Part shown: piece after piece, positions 28,101-43,726 of the stretch
Position numbering within the stretch: position 1 is the first letter of the stretch
Layout: every line of letters begins with the position of its first letter
Assembly (NCBI GenBank): GCA_964057225.1
Contig: OZ059898.1
Coordinates: 1,364,001 to 1,428,000 of the forward strand
Direction: 5' to 3'
Source: Auanema rhodensis
Lineage: Eukaryota > Nematoda > Chromadorea > Rhabditida > Rhabditidae
Length of the DNA: 64,000 nucleotides
Notes under the pieces: model-generated
Database searches by the model: none
The model's input: the letters and a program-made list of their open reading frames with translations, nothing else
Told to the model about the DNA's origin: nothing
Position numbers and translations under genes: made by a program

Positions 28101-31100
28101 ATAACATTGTCCATCATCTTTGCTTTGAAAAAAGGAATCTAAAAACATCTACTTTTTGCTAAATTATTTTGAAATTTTTCGTAAAAATTTTTGTCAAAAT
28201 GTTTTTGGAAGCAATGTTGAGTGTACATGGAAACTCAACATACACTAATGCATCATTTTTCAAACGATCATAACTAATTTTTGTATTAAGCGTTTCTCAA
28301 TGTAGTATAGTGCATTCGATGCGGATTTTTAAGCTGCGTCGATCTGTGTTATCAGATTTGCGCTAGCTTAAAAATGCACCGAGATATCAACTGATATAAG
28401 TTCACACTTATATCCTCGATTTTCACCCTGAAGAATTAATTTTTTCGTTGAATAACATTGTCCATCGTCTTTGCTTTGAAAAAAGGAATCTAAAAACATC
28501 TACTTTTTGCTAAATTATTTTGAAATTTTTCGAAAAAATTTTTGTCAAAATGTTTTTGGAAGCAATGTTGAGTGTACATGGAAACTCAACATACACTAAT
28601 GCATCATTTTTCAAACGATCATAACTAATTTTTGTATTAAGCGTTTTTCAATGTAGTATAGTGCATTCGATGCGGATTTTTAAGCTGCGTCGATCTGTGT
28701 TATCAGATTTGCGCTAGCTTAAAAATGCACCGAGATATCAACTGGTATAAGTTCACACTTATATCCTCGATTTTCACCCTGAAGAATTAATTTTTTCGTT
28801 GAATAACATTGTCCATCGTCTTTGCCTTGAAAAAAGGAATCTAAAAACATCTACTTTTTGCTAAATTATTTTGAAATTTTTCGAAAAAATTTTTGTCAAA
28901 ATGTTTTTGGAAGCAATGTTGAGTGTACATGGAAACTCAACATACACTAATGCATCATTTTTCAAACGATCATAACTAATTTTTGTAATAAGCGTTTTTC
29001 AAAGTAGTATAGTGCATTCGATGCGGATTTTTAAGCTGCGTCGATCTGTGTTATCAGATTTGCGCTAGCTTAAAAATGCACCGAGATATCAACTGATATA
29101 AGTTCACACTTATATCCTCGATTTTCACCCTGAAGAATTAATTTTTTCGTTGAATAACATTGTCCATCGTCTTTGCTTTGAAAAAAGGAATCTAAAAACA
29201 TCTACTTTTTGCTAAATTATTTTGAAATTTTTCGAAAAAATTTTTGTCAAAATGTTTTTGGAAGCAATGTTGAGTGTACATGGAAACTCAACATACACTA
29301 ATGCATCATTTTTCAAACGATCATAACTAATTTTTGTATTAAGCGTTTCTCAATGTAGTATAGTGCATTCGATGCGGATTTTTAAGCTGCGTCGATCTGT
29401 GTTATCAGATTTGCGCTAGCTTAAAAATGCACCGAGATATCAACTGATATAAGTTCACACTTATATCCTCGATTTTCACCCTGAAGAATTAATTTTTTCG
29501 TTGAATAACATTGTCCATCATCTTTGCTTTGAAAAAAGGAATCTAAAAACATCTACTTTTTGCTAAATTATTTTGAAATTTTTCGTAAAAATTTTTGTCA
29601 AAATGTTTTTGGAAGCAATGTTGAGTGTACATGGAAACTCAACATACACTAATGCATCATTTTTCAAACGATCATAACTAATTTTTGTATTAAGCGTTTC
29701 TCAATGTAGTATAGTGCATTCGATGCGGATTTTTAAGCTGCGTCGATCTGTGTTATCAGATTTGCGCTAGCTTAAAAATGCACCGAGATATCAACTGATA
29801 TAAGTTCACACTTATATCCTCGATTTTCACCCTGAAGAATTAATTTTTTCGTTGAATAACATTGTCCATCATCTTTGCTTTGAAAAAAGGAATCTAAAAA
29901 CATCTACTTTTTGCTAAATTATTTTGAAATTTTTCGTAAAAATTTTTGTCAAAATGTTTTTGGAAGCAATGTTGAGTGTACATGGAAACTCAACATACAC
30001 TAATGCATCATTTTTCAAACGATCATAACTAATTTTTGTATTAAGCGTTTCTCAATGTAGTATAGTGCATTCGATGCGGATTTTTAAGCTGCGTCGATCT
30101 GTGTTATCAGATTTGCGCTAGCTTAAAAATGCACCGAGATATCAACTGATATAAGTTCACACTTATATCCTCGATTTTCACCCTGAAGAATTAATTTTTT
30201 CGTTGAATAACATTGTCCATCATCTTTGCTTTGAAAAAAGGAATCTAAAAACATCTACTTTTTGCTAAATTATTTTGAAATTTTTCGTAAAAATTTTTGT
30301 CAAAATGTTTTTGGAAGCAATGTTGAGTGTACATGGAAACTCAACATACACTAATGCATCATTTTTCAAACGATCATAACTAATTTTTGTATTAAGCGTT
30401 TCTCAATGTAGTATAGTGCATTCGATGCGGATTTTTAAGCTGCGTCGATCTGTGTTATCAGATTTGCGCTAGCTTAAAAATGCACCGAGATATCAACTGA
30501 TATAAGTTCACACTTATATCCTCGATTTTCACCCTGAAGAATTAATTTTTTCGTTGAATAACATTGTCCATCGTCTTTGCCTTGAAAAAAGGAATCTAAA
30601 AACATCTACTTTTTGCTAAATTATTTTGAAATTTTTCGAAAAAATTTTTGTCAAAATGTTTTTGGAAGCAATGTTGAGTGTACATGGAAACTCAACATAC
30701 ACTAATGCATCATTTTTCAAACGATCATAACTAATTTTTGTATTAAGCGTTTTTCAATGTAGTATAGTGCATTCGATGCGGATTTTTAAGCTGCGTCGAT
30801 CTGTGTTATCAGATTTGCGCTAGCTTAAAAATGCACCGAGATATCAACTGGTATAAGTTCACACTTATATCCTCGATTTTCACCCTGAAGAATTAATTTT
30901 TTCGTTGAATAACATTGTCCATCGTCTTTGCCTTGAAAAAAGGAATCTAAAAACATCTACTTTTTGCTAAATTATTTTGAAATTTTTCGAAAAAATTTTT
31001 GTCAAAATGTTTTTGGAAGCAATGTTGAGTGTACATGGAAACTCAACATACACTAATGCATCATTTTTCAAACGATCATAACTAATTTTTGTATTAAGCG

Positions 31101-31987
31101 TTTTTCAATGTAGTATAGTGCATTCGATGCGGATTTTTAAGCTGCGTCGATCTGTGTTATCAGATTTGCGCTAGCTTAAAAATGCACCGAGATATCAACT
31201 GGTATAAGTTCACACTTATATCCTCGATTTTCACCCTGAAGAATTAATTTTTTCGTTGAATAACATTGTCCATCGTCTTTGCCTTGAAAAAAGGAATCTA
31301 AAAACATCTACTTTTTGCTAAATTATTTTGAAATTTTTCGAAAAAATTTTTGTCAAAATGTTTTTGGAAGCAATGTTGAGTGTACATGGAAACTCAACAT
31401 ACACTAATGCATCATTTTTCAAACGATCATAACTAATTTTTGTATCAAGCGTTTTTCAATGTAGTATAGTGCATTCGATGCGGATTTTTAAGCTGCGTCG
31501 ATCTGTGTTATCAGATTTGCGCTAGCGTAAAAATGCACCGAGATATCAACTGGTATAAGTTCACAATTATATCCTCGATTTTCACCCTGAAGAATTAATT
31601 TTTTCGTTGAATAACATTGTCCATCGTCTTTGCCTTGAAAAAAGGAATCTAAAAACATCTACTTTTTGCTAAATTATTTTGAAATTTTTCGAAAAAATTT
31701 TTGTCAAAATGTTTTTGGAAGCAATGTTGAGTGTACATGGAAACTCAACATACACTAATGCATCATTTTTCAAACGATCATAACTAATTTTTGTATTAAG
31801 CGTTTTTCAATGTAGTATAGTGCATTCGATGCGGATTTTTAAGCTGCGTCGATCTGTGTTATCAGATTTGCGCTAGCTTAAAAATGCACCGAGATATCAA
31901 CTGATATAAGTTCACACTTATATCCTCGATTTTCACCCTGAAGAATTAATTTTTTCGTTGAATAACATTGTCCATCATCTTTGCTTT

Positions 31988-34900
31988 GAAGAAAGGAATC
32001 TAAAAACATCTACTTTTTGCTAAATTATTTTGAAATTTTTCGTAAAAATTTTTGTCAAAATGTTTTTGGAAGCAATGTTGAGTGTACATGGAAACTCAAC
32101 ATACACTAATGCATCATTTTTCAAACGATCATAACTAATTTTTGTATTAAGCGTTTCTCAATGTAGTATAGTGCATTCGATGCGGATTTTTAAGCTGCGT
32201 CGATCTGTGTTATCCGATTTGCGCTAGCTTAAAAATGCACCGAGATATCAACTGATATAAGTTCACACTTATATCCTCGATTTTCACCCTGAAGAATTAA
32301 TTTTTTCGTTGAATAACATTGTCCATCGTCTTTGCCTTGAAAAAAGGAATCTAAAAACATCTACTTTTTGCTAAATTATTTTGAAATTTTTCGAAAAAAT
32401 TTTTGTCAAAATGTTTTTGGAAGCAATGTTGAGTGTACATGGAAACTCAACATACACTAATGCATCATTTTTCAAACGATCATAACTAATTTTTGTATTA
32501 AGCGTTTTTCAATGTAGTATAGTGCATTCGATGCGGATTTTTAAGCTGCGTCGATCTGTGTTATCAGATTTGCGCTAGCTTAAAAATGCACCGAGATATC
32601 AACTGGTATAAGTTCACACTTATATCCTCGATTTTCACCCTGAAGAATTAATTTTTTCGTTGAATAACATTGTCCATCGTCTTTGCCTTGAAAAAAGGAA
32701 TCTAAAAACATCTACTTTTTGCTAAATTATTTTGAAATTTTTCGAAAAAATTTTTGTCAAAATGTTTTTGGAAGCAATGTTGAGTGTACATGGAAACTCA
32801 ACATACACTAATGCATCATTTTTCAAACGATCATAACTAATTTTTGTAATAAGCGTTTTTCAAAGTAGTATAGTGCATTCGATGCGGATTTTTAAGCTGC
32901 GTCGATCTGTGTTATCAGATTTGCGCTAGCTTAAAAATGCACCGAGATATCAACTGATATAAGTTCACACTTATATCCTCGATTTTCACCCTGAAGAATT
33001 AATTTTTTCGTTGAATAACATTGTCCATCGTCTTTGCTTTGAAAAAAGGAATCTAAAAACATCTACTTTTTGCTAAATTATTTTGAAATTTTTCGAAAAA
33101 ATTTTTGTCAAAATGTTTTTGGAAGCAATGTTGAGTGTACATGGAAACTCAACATACACTAATGCATCATTTTTCAAACGATCATAACTAATTTTTGTAT
33201 TAAGCGTTTCTCAATGTAGTATAGTGCATTCGATGCGGATTTTTAAGCTGCGTCGATCTGTGTTATCAGATTTGCGCTAGCTTAAAAATGCACCGAGATA
33301 TCAACTGATATAAGTTCACACTTATAACCTCGATTTTCACCCTGAAGAATTAATTTTTTCGTTGAATAACATTGTCCATCATCTTTGCTTTGAAAAAAGG
33401 AATCTAAAAACATCTACTTTTTGCTAAATTATTTTGAAATTTTTCGTAAAAATTTTTGTCAAAATGTTTTTGGAAGCAATGTTGAGTGTACATGGAAACT
33501 CAACATACACTAATGCATCATTTTTCAAACGATCATAACTAATTTTTGTATTAAGCGTTTCTCAATGTAGTATAGTGCATTCGATGCGGATTTTTAAGCT
33601 GCGTCGATCTGTGTTATCAGATTTGCGCTAGCTTAAAAATGCACCGAGATATCAACTGATATAAGTTCACACTTATATCCTCGATTTTCACCCTGAAGAA
33701 TTAATTTTTTCGTTGAATAACATTGTCCATCATCTTTGCTTTGAAAAAAGGAATCTAAAAACATCTACTTTTTGCTAAATTATTTTGAAATTTTTCGTAA
33801 AAATTTTTGTCAAAATGTTTTTGGAAGCAATGTTGAGTGTACATGGAAACTCAACATACACTAATGCATCATTTTTCAAACGATCATAACTAATTTTTGT
33901 ATTAAGCGTTCCTCAATGTAGTATAGTGCTTTCGATGCGGATTTTTAAGCTGCGTCGATCTGTGTTATCAGATTTGCGCTAGCTTAAAAATGCACCGAGA
34001 TATCAACTGGTATAAGTTCACACTTATATCCTCGATTTTCACCCTGAAGAATTAATTTTTTCGTTGAATAACAGTGTCCATCGTCTTTGCCTTGAAAAAA
34101 GGAATCTAAAAACATCTACTTTTTGCTAAATTATTTTGAAATTTTTCGAAAAAATTTTTGTCAAAATGTTTTTGGAAGCAATGTTGAGTGTACATGGAAA
34201 CTCAACATACACTAATGCATCATTTTTCAAACGATCATAACTAATTTTTGTATTAAGCGTTTTTCAATGTAGTATAGTGCATTCGATGCGGATTTTTAAG
34301 CTGCGTCGATCTGTGTTATCAGATTTGCGCTAGCTTAAAAATGCACCGAGATATCAACTGATATAAGTTCACACTTATATCCTCGATTTTCACCCTGAAG
34401 AATTAATTTTTTCGTTGAATAACATTGTCCATCATCTTTGCTTTGAAGAAAGGAATCTAAAAACATCTACTTTTTGCTAAATTATTTTGAAATTTTTCGT
34501 AAAAATTTTTGTCAAAATGTTTTTGGAAGCAATGTTGAGTGTACATGGAAACTCAACATACACTAATGCATCATTTTTCAAACGATCATAACTAATTTTT
34601 GTATTAAGCGTTTCTCAATGTAGTATAGTGCATTCGATGCGGATTTTTAAGCTGCGTCGATCTGTGTTATCCGATTTGCGCTAGCTTAAAAATGCACCGA
34701 GATATCAACTGATATAAGTTCACACTTATATCCTCGATTTTCACCCTGAAGAATTAATTTTTTCGTTGAATAACATTGTCCATCGTCTTTGCCTTGAAAA
34801 AAGGAATCTAAAAACATCTACTTTTTGCTAAATTATTTTGAAATTTTTCGAAAAAATTTTTGTCAAAATGTTTTTGGAAGCAATGTTGAGTGTACATGGA

Positions 34901-37252
34901 AACTCAACATACACTAATGCATCATTTTTCAAACGATCATAACTAATTTTTGTATTAAGCGTTTTTCAATGTAGTATAGTGCATTCGATGCGGATTTTTA
35001 AGCTGCGTCGATCTGTGTTATCAGATTTGCGCTAGCTTAAAAATGCACCGAGATATCAACTGGTATAAGTTCACACTTATATCCTCGATTTTCACCCTGA
35101 AGAATTAATTTTTTCGTTGAATAACATTGTCCATCGTCTTTGCCTTGAAAAAAGGAATCTAAAAACATCTACTTTTTGCTAAATTATTTTGAAATTTTTC
35201 GAAAAAATTTTTGTCAAAATGTTTTTGGAAGCAATGTTGAGTGTACATGGAAACTCAACATACACTAATGCATCATTTTTCAAACGATCATAACTAATTT
35301 TTGTAATAAGCGTTTTTCAAAGTAGTATAGTGCATTCGATGCGGATTTTTAAGCTGCGTCGATCTGTGTTATCAGATTTGCGCTAGCTTAAAAATGCACC
35401 GAGATATCAACTGATATAAGTTCACACTTATATCCTCGATTTTCACCCTGAAGAATTAATTTTTTCGTTGAATAACATTGTCCATCGTCTTTGCTTTGAA
35501 AAAAGGAATCTAAAAACATCTACTTTTTGCTAAATTATTTTGAAATTTTTCGAAAAAATTTTTGTCAAAATGTTTTTGGAAGCAATGTTGAGTGTACATG
35601 GAAACTCAACATACACTAATGCATCATTTTTCAAACGATCATAACTAATTTTTGTATTAAGCGTTTCTCAATGTAGTATAGTGCATTCGATGCGGATTTT
35701 TAAGCTGCGTCGATCTGTGTTATCAGATTTGCGCTAGCTTAAAAATGCACCGAGATATCAACTGATATAAGTTCACACTTATATCCTCGATTTTCACCCT
35801 GAAGAATTAATTTTTTCGTTGAATAACATTGTCCATCATCTTTGCTTTGAAAAAAGGAATCTAAAAACATCTACTTTTTGCTAAATTATTTTGAAATTTT
35901 TCGTAAAAATTTTTGTCAAAATGTTTTTGGAAGCAATGTTGAGTGTACATGGAAACTCAACATACACTAATGCATCATTTTTCAAACGATCATAACTAAT
36001 TTTTGTATTAAGCGTTCCTCAATGTAGTATAGTGCTTTCGATGCGGATTTTTAAGCTGCGTCGATCTGTGTTATCAGATTTGCGCTAGCTTAAAAATGCA
36101 CCGAGATATCAACTGGTATAAGTTCACACTTATATCCTCGATTTTCACCCTGAAGAATTAATTTTTTCGTTGAATAACAGTGTCCATCGTCTTTGCCTTG
36201 AAAAAAGGAATCTAAAAACATCTATTTTTTGCTAAATTATTTTGAAATTTTTCGAAAAAATTTTTGTCAAAATGTTTTTGGAAGCAATGTTGAGTGTACA
36301 TGGAAACTCAACATACACTAATGCATCATTTTTCAAACGATCATAACTAATTTTTGTATTAAGCGTTTTTCAATGTAGTATAGTGCATTCGATGCGGATT
36401 TTTAAGCTGCGTCGATCTGTGTTATCAGATTTGCGCTAGCGTAAAAATGCACCGAGATATCAACTGGTATAAGTTCACAATTATATCCTCGATTTTCACC
36501 CTGAAGAATTAATTTTTTCGTTGAATAACATTGTCCATCGTCTTTGCCTTGAAAAAAGGAATCTAAAAACATCTACTTTTTGCTAAATTATTTTGAAATT
36601 TTTCGAAAAAATTTTTGTCAAAATGTTTTTGGAAGCAATGTTGAGTGTACATGGAAACTCAACATACACTAATGCATCATTTTTCAAACGATCATAACTA
36701 ATTTTTGTATTAAGCGTTTTTCAATGTAGTATAGTGCATTCGATGCGGATTTTTAAGCTGCGTCGATCTGTGTTATCAGATTTGCGCTAGCGTAAAAATG
36801 CACCGAGATATCAACTGGTATAAGTTCACAATTATATCCTCGATTTTCACCCTGAAGAATTAATTTTTTCGTTGAATAACATTGTCCATCGTCTTTGCCT
36901 TGAAAAAAGGAATCTAAAAACATCTACTTTTTGCTAAATTATTTTGAAATTTTTCGAAAAAATTTTTGTCAAAATGTTTTTGGAAGCAATGTTGAGTGTA
37001 CATGGAAACTCAACATACACTAATGCATCATTTTTCAAACGATCATAACTAATTTTTGTATTAAGCGTTTTTCAATGTAGTATAGTGCATTCGATGCGGA
37101 TTTTTAAGCTGCGTCGATCTGTGTTATCAGATTTGCGCTAGCTTAAAAATGCACCGAGATATCAACTGATATAAGTTCACACTTATATCCTCGATTTTCA
37201 CCCTGAAGAATTAATTTTTTCGTTGAATAACATTGTCCATCATCTTTGCTTT
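31988..37252 (+). repeat. Higher-order repeat: 7-monomer and related units
   Basis: The marker gaagaaagg occurs at 31988, 34445 and 37253 (steps of 2457 and 2808 bp). The marker ttatccgattt occurs at 32211, 34668 and 37476 with the same steps. The copy starting at 34445 has lost one monomer internally: gttcctcaatg is at 33911 and 36017, 2106 bp apart. The copy starting at 37253 matches the first at a constant 5265-bp (15-monomer) offset. Confidence 0.75.
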
Positions 37253-38110
37253 GAAGAAAGGAATCTAAAAACATCTACTTTTTGCTAAATTATTTTGAAA
37301 TTTTTCGTAAAAATTTTTGTCAAAATGTTTTTGGAAGCAATGTTGAGTGTACATGGAAACTCAACATACACTAATGCATCATTTTTCAAACGATCATAAC
37401 TAATTTTTGTATTAAGCGTTTCTCAATGTAGTATAGTGCATTCGATGCGGATTTTTAAGCTGCGTCGATCTGTGTTATCCGATTTGCGCTAGCTTAAAAA
37501 TGCACCGAGATATCAACTGATATAAGTTCACACTTATATCCTCGATTTTCACCCTGAAGAATTAATTTTTTCGTTGAATAACATTGTCCATCGTCTTTGC
37601 CTTGAAAAAAGGAATCTAAAAACATCTACTTTTTGCTAAATTATTTTGAAATTTTTCGAAAAAATTTTTGTCAAAATGTTTTTGGAAGCAATGTTGAGTG
37701 TACATGGAAACTCAACATACACTAATGCATCATTTTTCAAACGATCATAACTAATTTTTGTATTAAGCGTTTTTCAATGTAGTATAGTGCATTCGATGCG
37801 GATTTTTAAGCTGCGTCGATCTGTGTTATCAGATTTGCGCTAGCTTAAAAATGCACCGAGATATCAACTGGTATAAGTTCACACTTATATCCTCGATTTT
37901 CACCCTGAAGAATTAATTTTTTCGTTGAATAACATTGTCCATCGTCTTTGCCTTGAAAAAAGGAATCTAAAAACATCTACTTTTTGCTAAATTATTTTGA
38001 AATTTTTCGAAAAAATTTTTGTCAAAATGTTTTTGGAAGCAATGTTGAGTGTACATGGAAACTCAACATACACTAATGCATCATTTTTCAAACGATCATA
38101 ACTAATTTTT

Positions 38111-41100
38111 GTAATAAGCGTTTTTCAAAGTAGTATAGTGCATTCGATGCGGATTTTTAAGCTGCGTCGATCTGTGTTATCAGATTTGCGCTAGCTTAAA
38201 AATGCACCGAGATATCAACTGATATAAGTTCACACTTATATCCTCGATTTTCACCCTGAAGAATTAATTTTTTCGTTGAATAACATTGTCCATCGTCTTT
38301 GCTTTGAAAAAAGGAATCTAAAAACATCTACTTTTTGCTAAATTATTTTGAAATTTTTCGAAAAAATTTTTGTCAAAATGTTTTTGGAAGCAATGTTGAG
38401 TGTACATGGAAACTCAACATACACTAATGCATCATTTTTCAAACGATCATAACTAATTTTTGTATTAAGCGTTTCTCAATGTAGTATAGTGCATTCGATG
38501 CGGATTTTTAAGCTGCGTCGATCTGTGTTATCAGATTTGCGCTAGCTTAAAAATGCACCGAGATATCAACTGATATAAGTTCACACTTATAACCTCGATT
38601 TTCACCCTGAAGAATTAATTTTTTCGTTGAATAACATTGTCCATCATCTTTGCTTTGAAAAAAGGAATCTAAAAACATCTACTTTTTGCTAAATTATTTT
38701 GAAATTTTTCGTAAAAATTTTTGTCAAAATGTTTTTGGAAGCAATGTTGAGTGTACATGGAAACTCAACATACACTAATGCATCATTTTTCAAACGATCA
38801 TAACTAATTTTTGTATTAAGCGTTTCTCAATGTAGTATAGTGCATTCGATGCGGATTTTTAAGCTGCGTCGATCTGTGTTATCAGATTTGCGCTAGCTTA
38901 AAAATGCACCGAGATATCAACTGATATAAGTTCACACTTATATCCTCGATTTTCACCCTGAAGAATTAATTTTTTCGTTGAATAACATTGTCCATCATCT
39001 TTGCTTTGAAAAAAGGAATCTAAAAACATCTACTTTTTGCTAAATTATTTTGAAATTTTTCGTAAAAATTTTTGTCAAAATGTTTTTGGAAGCAATGTTG
39101 AGTGTACATGGAAACTCAACATACACTAATGCATCATTTTTCAAACGATCATAACTAATTTTTGTATTAAGCGTTCCTCAATGTAGTATAGTGCTTTCGA
39201 TGCGGATTTTTAAGCTGCGTCGATCTGTGTTATCAGATTTGCGCTAGCTTAAAAATGCACCGAGATATCAACTGGTATAAGTTCACACTTATATCCTCGA
39301 TTTTCACCCTGAAGAATTAATTTTTTCGTTGAATAACAGTGTCCATCGTCTTTGCCTTGAAAAAAGGAATCTAAAAACATCTACTTTTTGCTAAATTATT
39401 TTGAAATTTTTCGAAAAAATTTTTGTCAAAATGTTTTTGGAAGCAATGTTGAGTGTACATGGAAACTCAACATACACTAATGCATCATTTTTCAAACGAT
39501 CATAACTAATTTTTGTATTAAGCGTTTTTCAATGTAGTATAGTGCATTCGATGCGGATTTTTAAGCTGCGTCGATCTGTGTTATCAGATTTGCGCTAGCG
39601 TAAAAATGCACCGAGATATCAACTGGTATAAGTTCACAATTATATCCTCGATTTTCACCCTGAAGAATTAATTTTTTCGTTGAATAACATTGTCCATCGT
39701 CTTTGCCTTGAAAAAAGGAATCTAAAAACATCTACTTTTTGCTAAATTATTTTGAAATTTTTCGAAAAAATTTTTGTCAAAATGTTTTTGGAAGCAATGT
39801 TGAGTGTACATGGAAACTCAACATACACTAATGCATCATTTTTCAAACGATCATAACTAATTTTTGTATTAAGCGTTTTTCAATGTAGTATAGTGCATTC
39901 GATGCGGATTTTTAAGCTGCGTCGATCTGTGTTATCAGATTTGCGCTAGCTTAAAAATGCACCGAGATATCAACTGGTATAAGTTCACACTTATATCCTC
40001 GATTTTCACCCTGAAGAATTAATTTTTTCGTTGAATAACATTGTCCATCGTCTTTGCCTTGAAAAAAAGAATCTAAAAACATCTACTTTTTGCTAAATTA
40101 TTTTGAAATTTTTCGAAAAAATTTTTGTCAAAATGTTTTTGGAAGCAATGTTGAGTGTACATGGAAACTCAACATACACTAATGCATCATTTTTCAAACG
40201 ATCATAACTAATTTTTGTATTAAGCGTTTCTCAATGTAGTATAGTGCATTCGATGCGGATTTTTAAGCTGCGTCGATCTGTGTTATCAGATTTGCGCTAG
40301 CTTAAAAATGCACCGAGATATCAACTGGTATAAGTTCACACTTATATCCTCGATTTTCACCCTGAAGAATTGATTTTTTCGTTGAATAACATTGTCCATC
40401 GTCTTTGCCTTGAAAAAAGGAATCTAAAAACATCTACTTTTTGCTAAATTATTTTGAAATTTTTCGAAAAAATTTTTGTCAAAATGTTTTTGGAAGCAAT
40501 GTTGAGTGTACATGGAAACTCAACATACACTAATGCATCATTTTTCAAACGATCATAACTAATTTTTGTATTAAGCGTTTTTCAATGTAGTATAGTGCAT
40601 TCGATGCGGATTTTTAAGCTGCGTCGATCTGTGTTATCAGATTTGCGCTAGCGTAAAAATGCACCGAGATATCAACTGGTATAAGTTCACAATTATATCC
40701 TCGATTTTCACCCTGAAGAATTAATTTTTTCGTTGAATAACATTGTCCATCGTCTTTGCCTTGAAAAAAGGAATCTAAAAACATCTACTTTTTGCTAAAT
40801 TATTTTGAAATTTTTCGAAAAAATTTTTGTCAAAATGTTTTTGGAAGCAATGTTGAGTGTACATGGAAACTCAACATACACTAATGCATCATTTTTCAAA
40901 CGATCATAACTAATTTTTGTAATAAGCGTTTTTCAAAGTAGTATAGTGCATTCGATGCGGATTTTTAAGCTGCGTCGATCTGTGTTATCAGATTTGCGCT
41001 AGCTTAAAAATGCACCGAGATATCAACTGATATAAGTTCACACTTATATCCTCGATTTTCACCCTGAAGAATTAATTTTTTCGTTGAATAACATTGTCCA

Positions 41101-43726
41101 TCGTCTTTGCTTTGAAAAAAGGAATCTAAAAACATCTACTTTTTGCTAAATTATTTTGAAATTTTTCGAAAAAATTTTTGTCAAAATGTTTTTGGAAGCA
41201 ATGTTGAGTGTACATGGAAACTCAACATACACTAATGCATCATTTTTCAAACGATCATAACTAATTTTTGTATTAAGCGTTTCTCAATGTAGTATAGTGC
41301 ATTCGATGCGGATTTTTAAGCTGCGTCGATCTGTGTTATCAGATTTGCGCTAGCTTAAAAATGCACCGAGATATCAACTGATATAAGTTCACACTTATAA
41401 CCTCGATTTTCACCCTGAAGAATTAATTTTTTCGTTGAATAACATTGTCCATCATCTTTGCTTTGAAAAAAGGAATCTAAAAACATCTACTTTTTGCTAA
41501 ATTATTTTGAAATTTTTCGTAAAAATTTTTGTCAAAATGTTTTTGGAAGCAATGTTGAGTGTACATGGAAACTCAACATACACTAATGCATCATTTTTCA
41601 AACGATCATAACTAATTTTTGTATTAAGCGTTTCTCAATGTAGTATAGTGCATTCGATGCGGATTTTTAAGCTGCGTCGATCTGTGTTATCAGATTTGCG
41701 CTAGCTTAAAAATGCACCGAGATATCAACTGATATAAGTTCACACTTATATCCTCGATTTTCACCCTGAAGAATTAATTTTTTCGTTGAATAACATTGTC
41801 CATCATCTTTGCTTTGAAAAAAGGAATCTAAAAACATCTACTTTTTGCTAAATTATTTTGAAATTTTTCGTAAAAATTTTTGTCAAAATGTTTTTGGAAG
41901 CAATGTTGAGTGTACATGGAAACTCAACATACACTAATGCATCATTTTTCAAACGATCATAACTAATTTTTGTATTAAGCGTTCCTCAATGTAGTATAGT
42001 GCTTTCGATGCGGATTTTTAAGCTGCGTCGATCTGTGTTATCAGATTTGCGCTAGCTTAAAAATGCACCGAGATATCAACTGGTATAAGTTCACACTTAT
42101 ATCCTCGATTTTCACCCTGAAGAATTAATTTTTTCGTTGAATAACAGTGTCCATCGTCTTTGCCTTGAAAAAAGGAATCTAAAAACATCTACTTTTTGCT
42201 AAATTATTTTGAAATTTTTCGAAAAAATTTTTGTCAAAATGTTTTTGGAAGCAATGTTGAGTGTACATGGAAACTCAACATACACTAATGCATCATTTTT
42301 CAAACGATCATAACTAATTTTTGTATTAAGCGTTTTTCAATGTAGTATAGTGCATTCGATGCGGATTTTTAAGCTGCGTCGATCTGTGTTATCAGATTTG
42401 CGCTAGCGTAAAAATGCACCGAGATATCAACTGGTATAAGTTCACAATTATATCCTCGATTTTCACCCTGAAGAATTAATTTTTTCGTTGAATAACATTG
42501 TCCATCGTCTTTGCCTTGAAAAAAGGAATCTAAAAACATCTACTTTTTGCTGAATTATTTTGAAATTTTTCGAAAAAATTTTTGTCAAAATGTTTTTGGA
42601 AGCAATGTTGAGTGTACATGGAAACTCAACATACACTAATGCATCATTTTTCAAACGATCATAACTAATTTTTGTATTAAGCGTTTTTCAATGTAGTATA
42701 GTGCATTCGATGCGGATTTTTAAGCTGCGTCGATCTGTGTTATCAGATTTGCGCTAGCTTAAAAATGCACCGAGATATCAACTGGTATAAGTTCACACTT
42801 ATATCCTCGATTTTCACCCTGAAGAATTAATTTTTTCGTTGAATAACATTGTCCATCGTCTTTGCCTTGAAAAAAAGAATCTAAAAACATCTACTTTTTG
42901 CTAAATTATTTTGAAATTTTTCGAAAAAATTTTTGTCAAAATGTTTTTGGAAGCAATGTTGAGTGTACATGGAAACTCAACATACACTAATGCATCATTT
43001 TTCAAACGATCATAACTAATTTTTGTATTAAGCGTTTCTCAATGTAGTATAGTGCATTCGATGCGGATTTTTAAGCTGCGTCGATCTGTGTTATCAGATT
43101 TGCGCTAGCTTAAAAATGCACCGAGATATCAACTGGTATAAGTTCACACTTATATCCTCGATTTTCACCCTGAAGAATTGATTTTTTCGTTGAATAACAT
43201 TGTCCATCGTCTTTGCCTTGAAAAAAGGAATCTAAAAACATCTACTTTTTGCTAAATTATTTTGAAATTTTTCGAAAAAATTTTTGTCAAAATGTTTTTG
43301 GAAGCAATGTTGAGTGTACATGGAAACTCAACATACACTAATGCATCATTTTTCAAACGATCATAACTAATTTTTGTATTAAGCGTTTTTCAATGTAGTA
43401 TAGTGCATTCGATGCGGATTTTTAAGCTGCGTCGATCTGTGTTATCAGATTTGCGCTAGCGTAAAAATGCACCGAGATATCAACTGGTATAAGTTCACAA
43501 TTATATCCTCGATTTTCACCCTGAAGAATTAATTTTTTCGTTGAATAACATTGTCCATCGTCTTTGCCTTGAAAAAAGGAATCTAAAAACATCTACTTTT
43601 TGCTAAATTATTTTGAAATTTTTCGAAAAAATTTTTGTCAAAATGTTTTTGGAAGCAATGTTGAGTGTACATGGAAACTCAACATACACTAATGCATCAT
43701 TTTTCAAACGATCATAACTAATTTTT
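38111..43726 (+). repeat. Higher-order repeat: 8-monomer unit (2808 bp), tandem duplication
   Basis: Six private variants recur at exactly 2808 bp: gtaataagcg 38111/40919, aacctcg 38591/41399, gttcctc near 39176/41984, gctagcg 39594/42402, the extra A before agaatct 40061/42869, and gaattgatt 40371/43179. The match is lost by 43727. This is the clearest recent tandem duplication in the array. Confidence 0.85.

Noticed and set aside
42463-42654. 63-codon minus-strand open frame in the satellite (and a near-identical one at 62296..62487)
   Set aside because: Each exists only because a single substitution removes a stop found in the other monomers (ctgaattat near 42551, cgataaatt near 62381). 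It is satellite sequence read in reverse, with no protein-like conservation.
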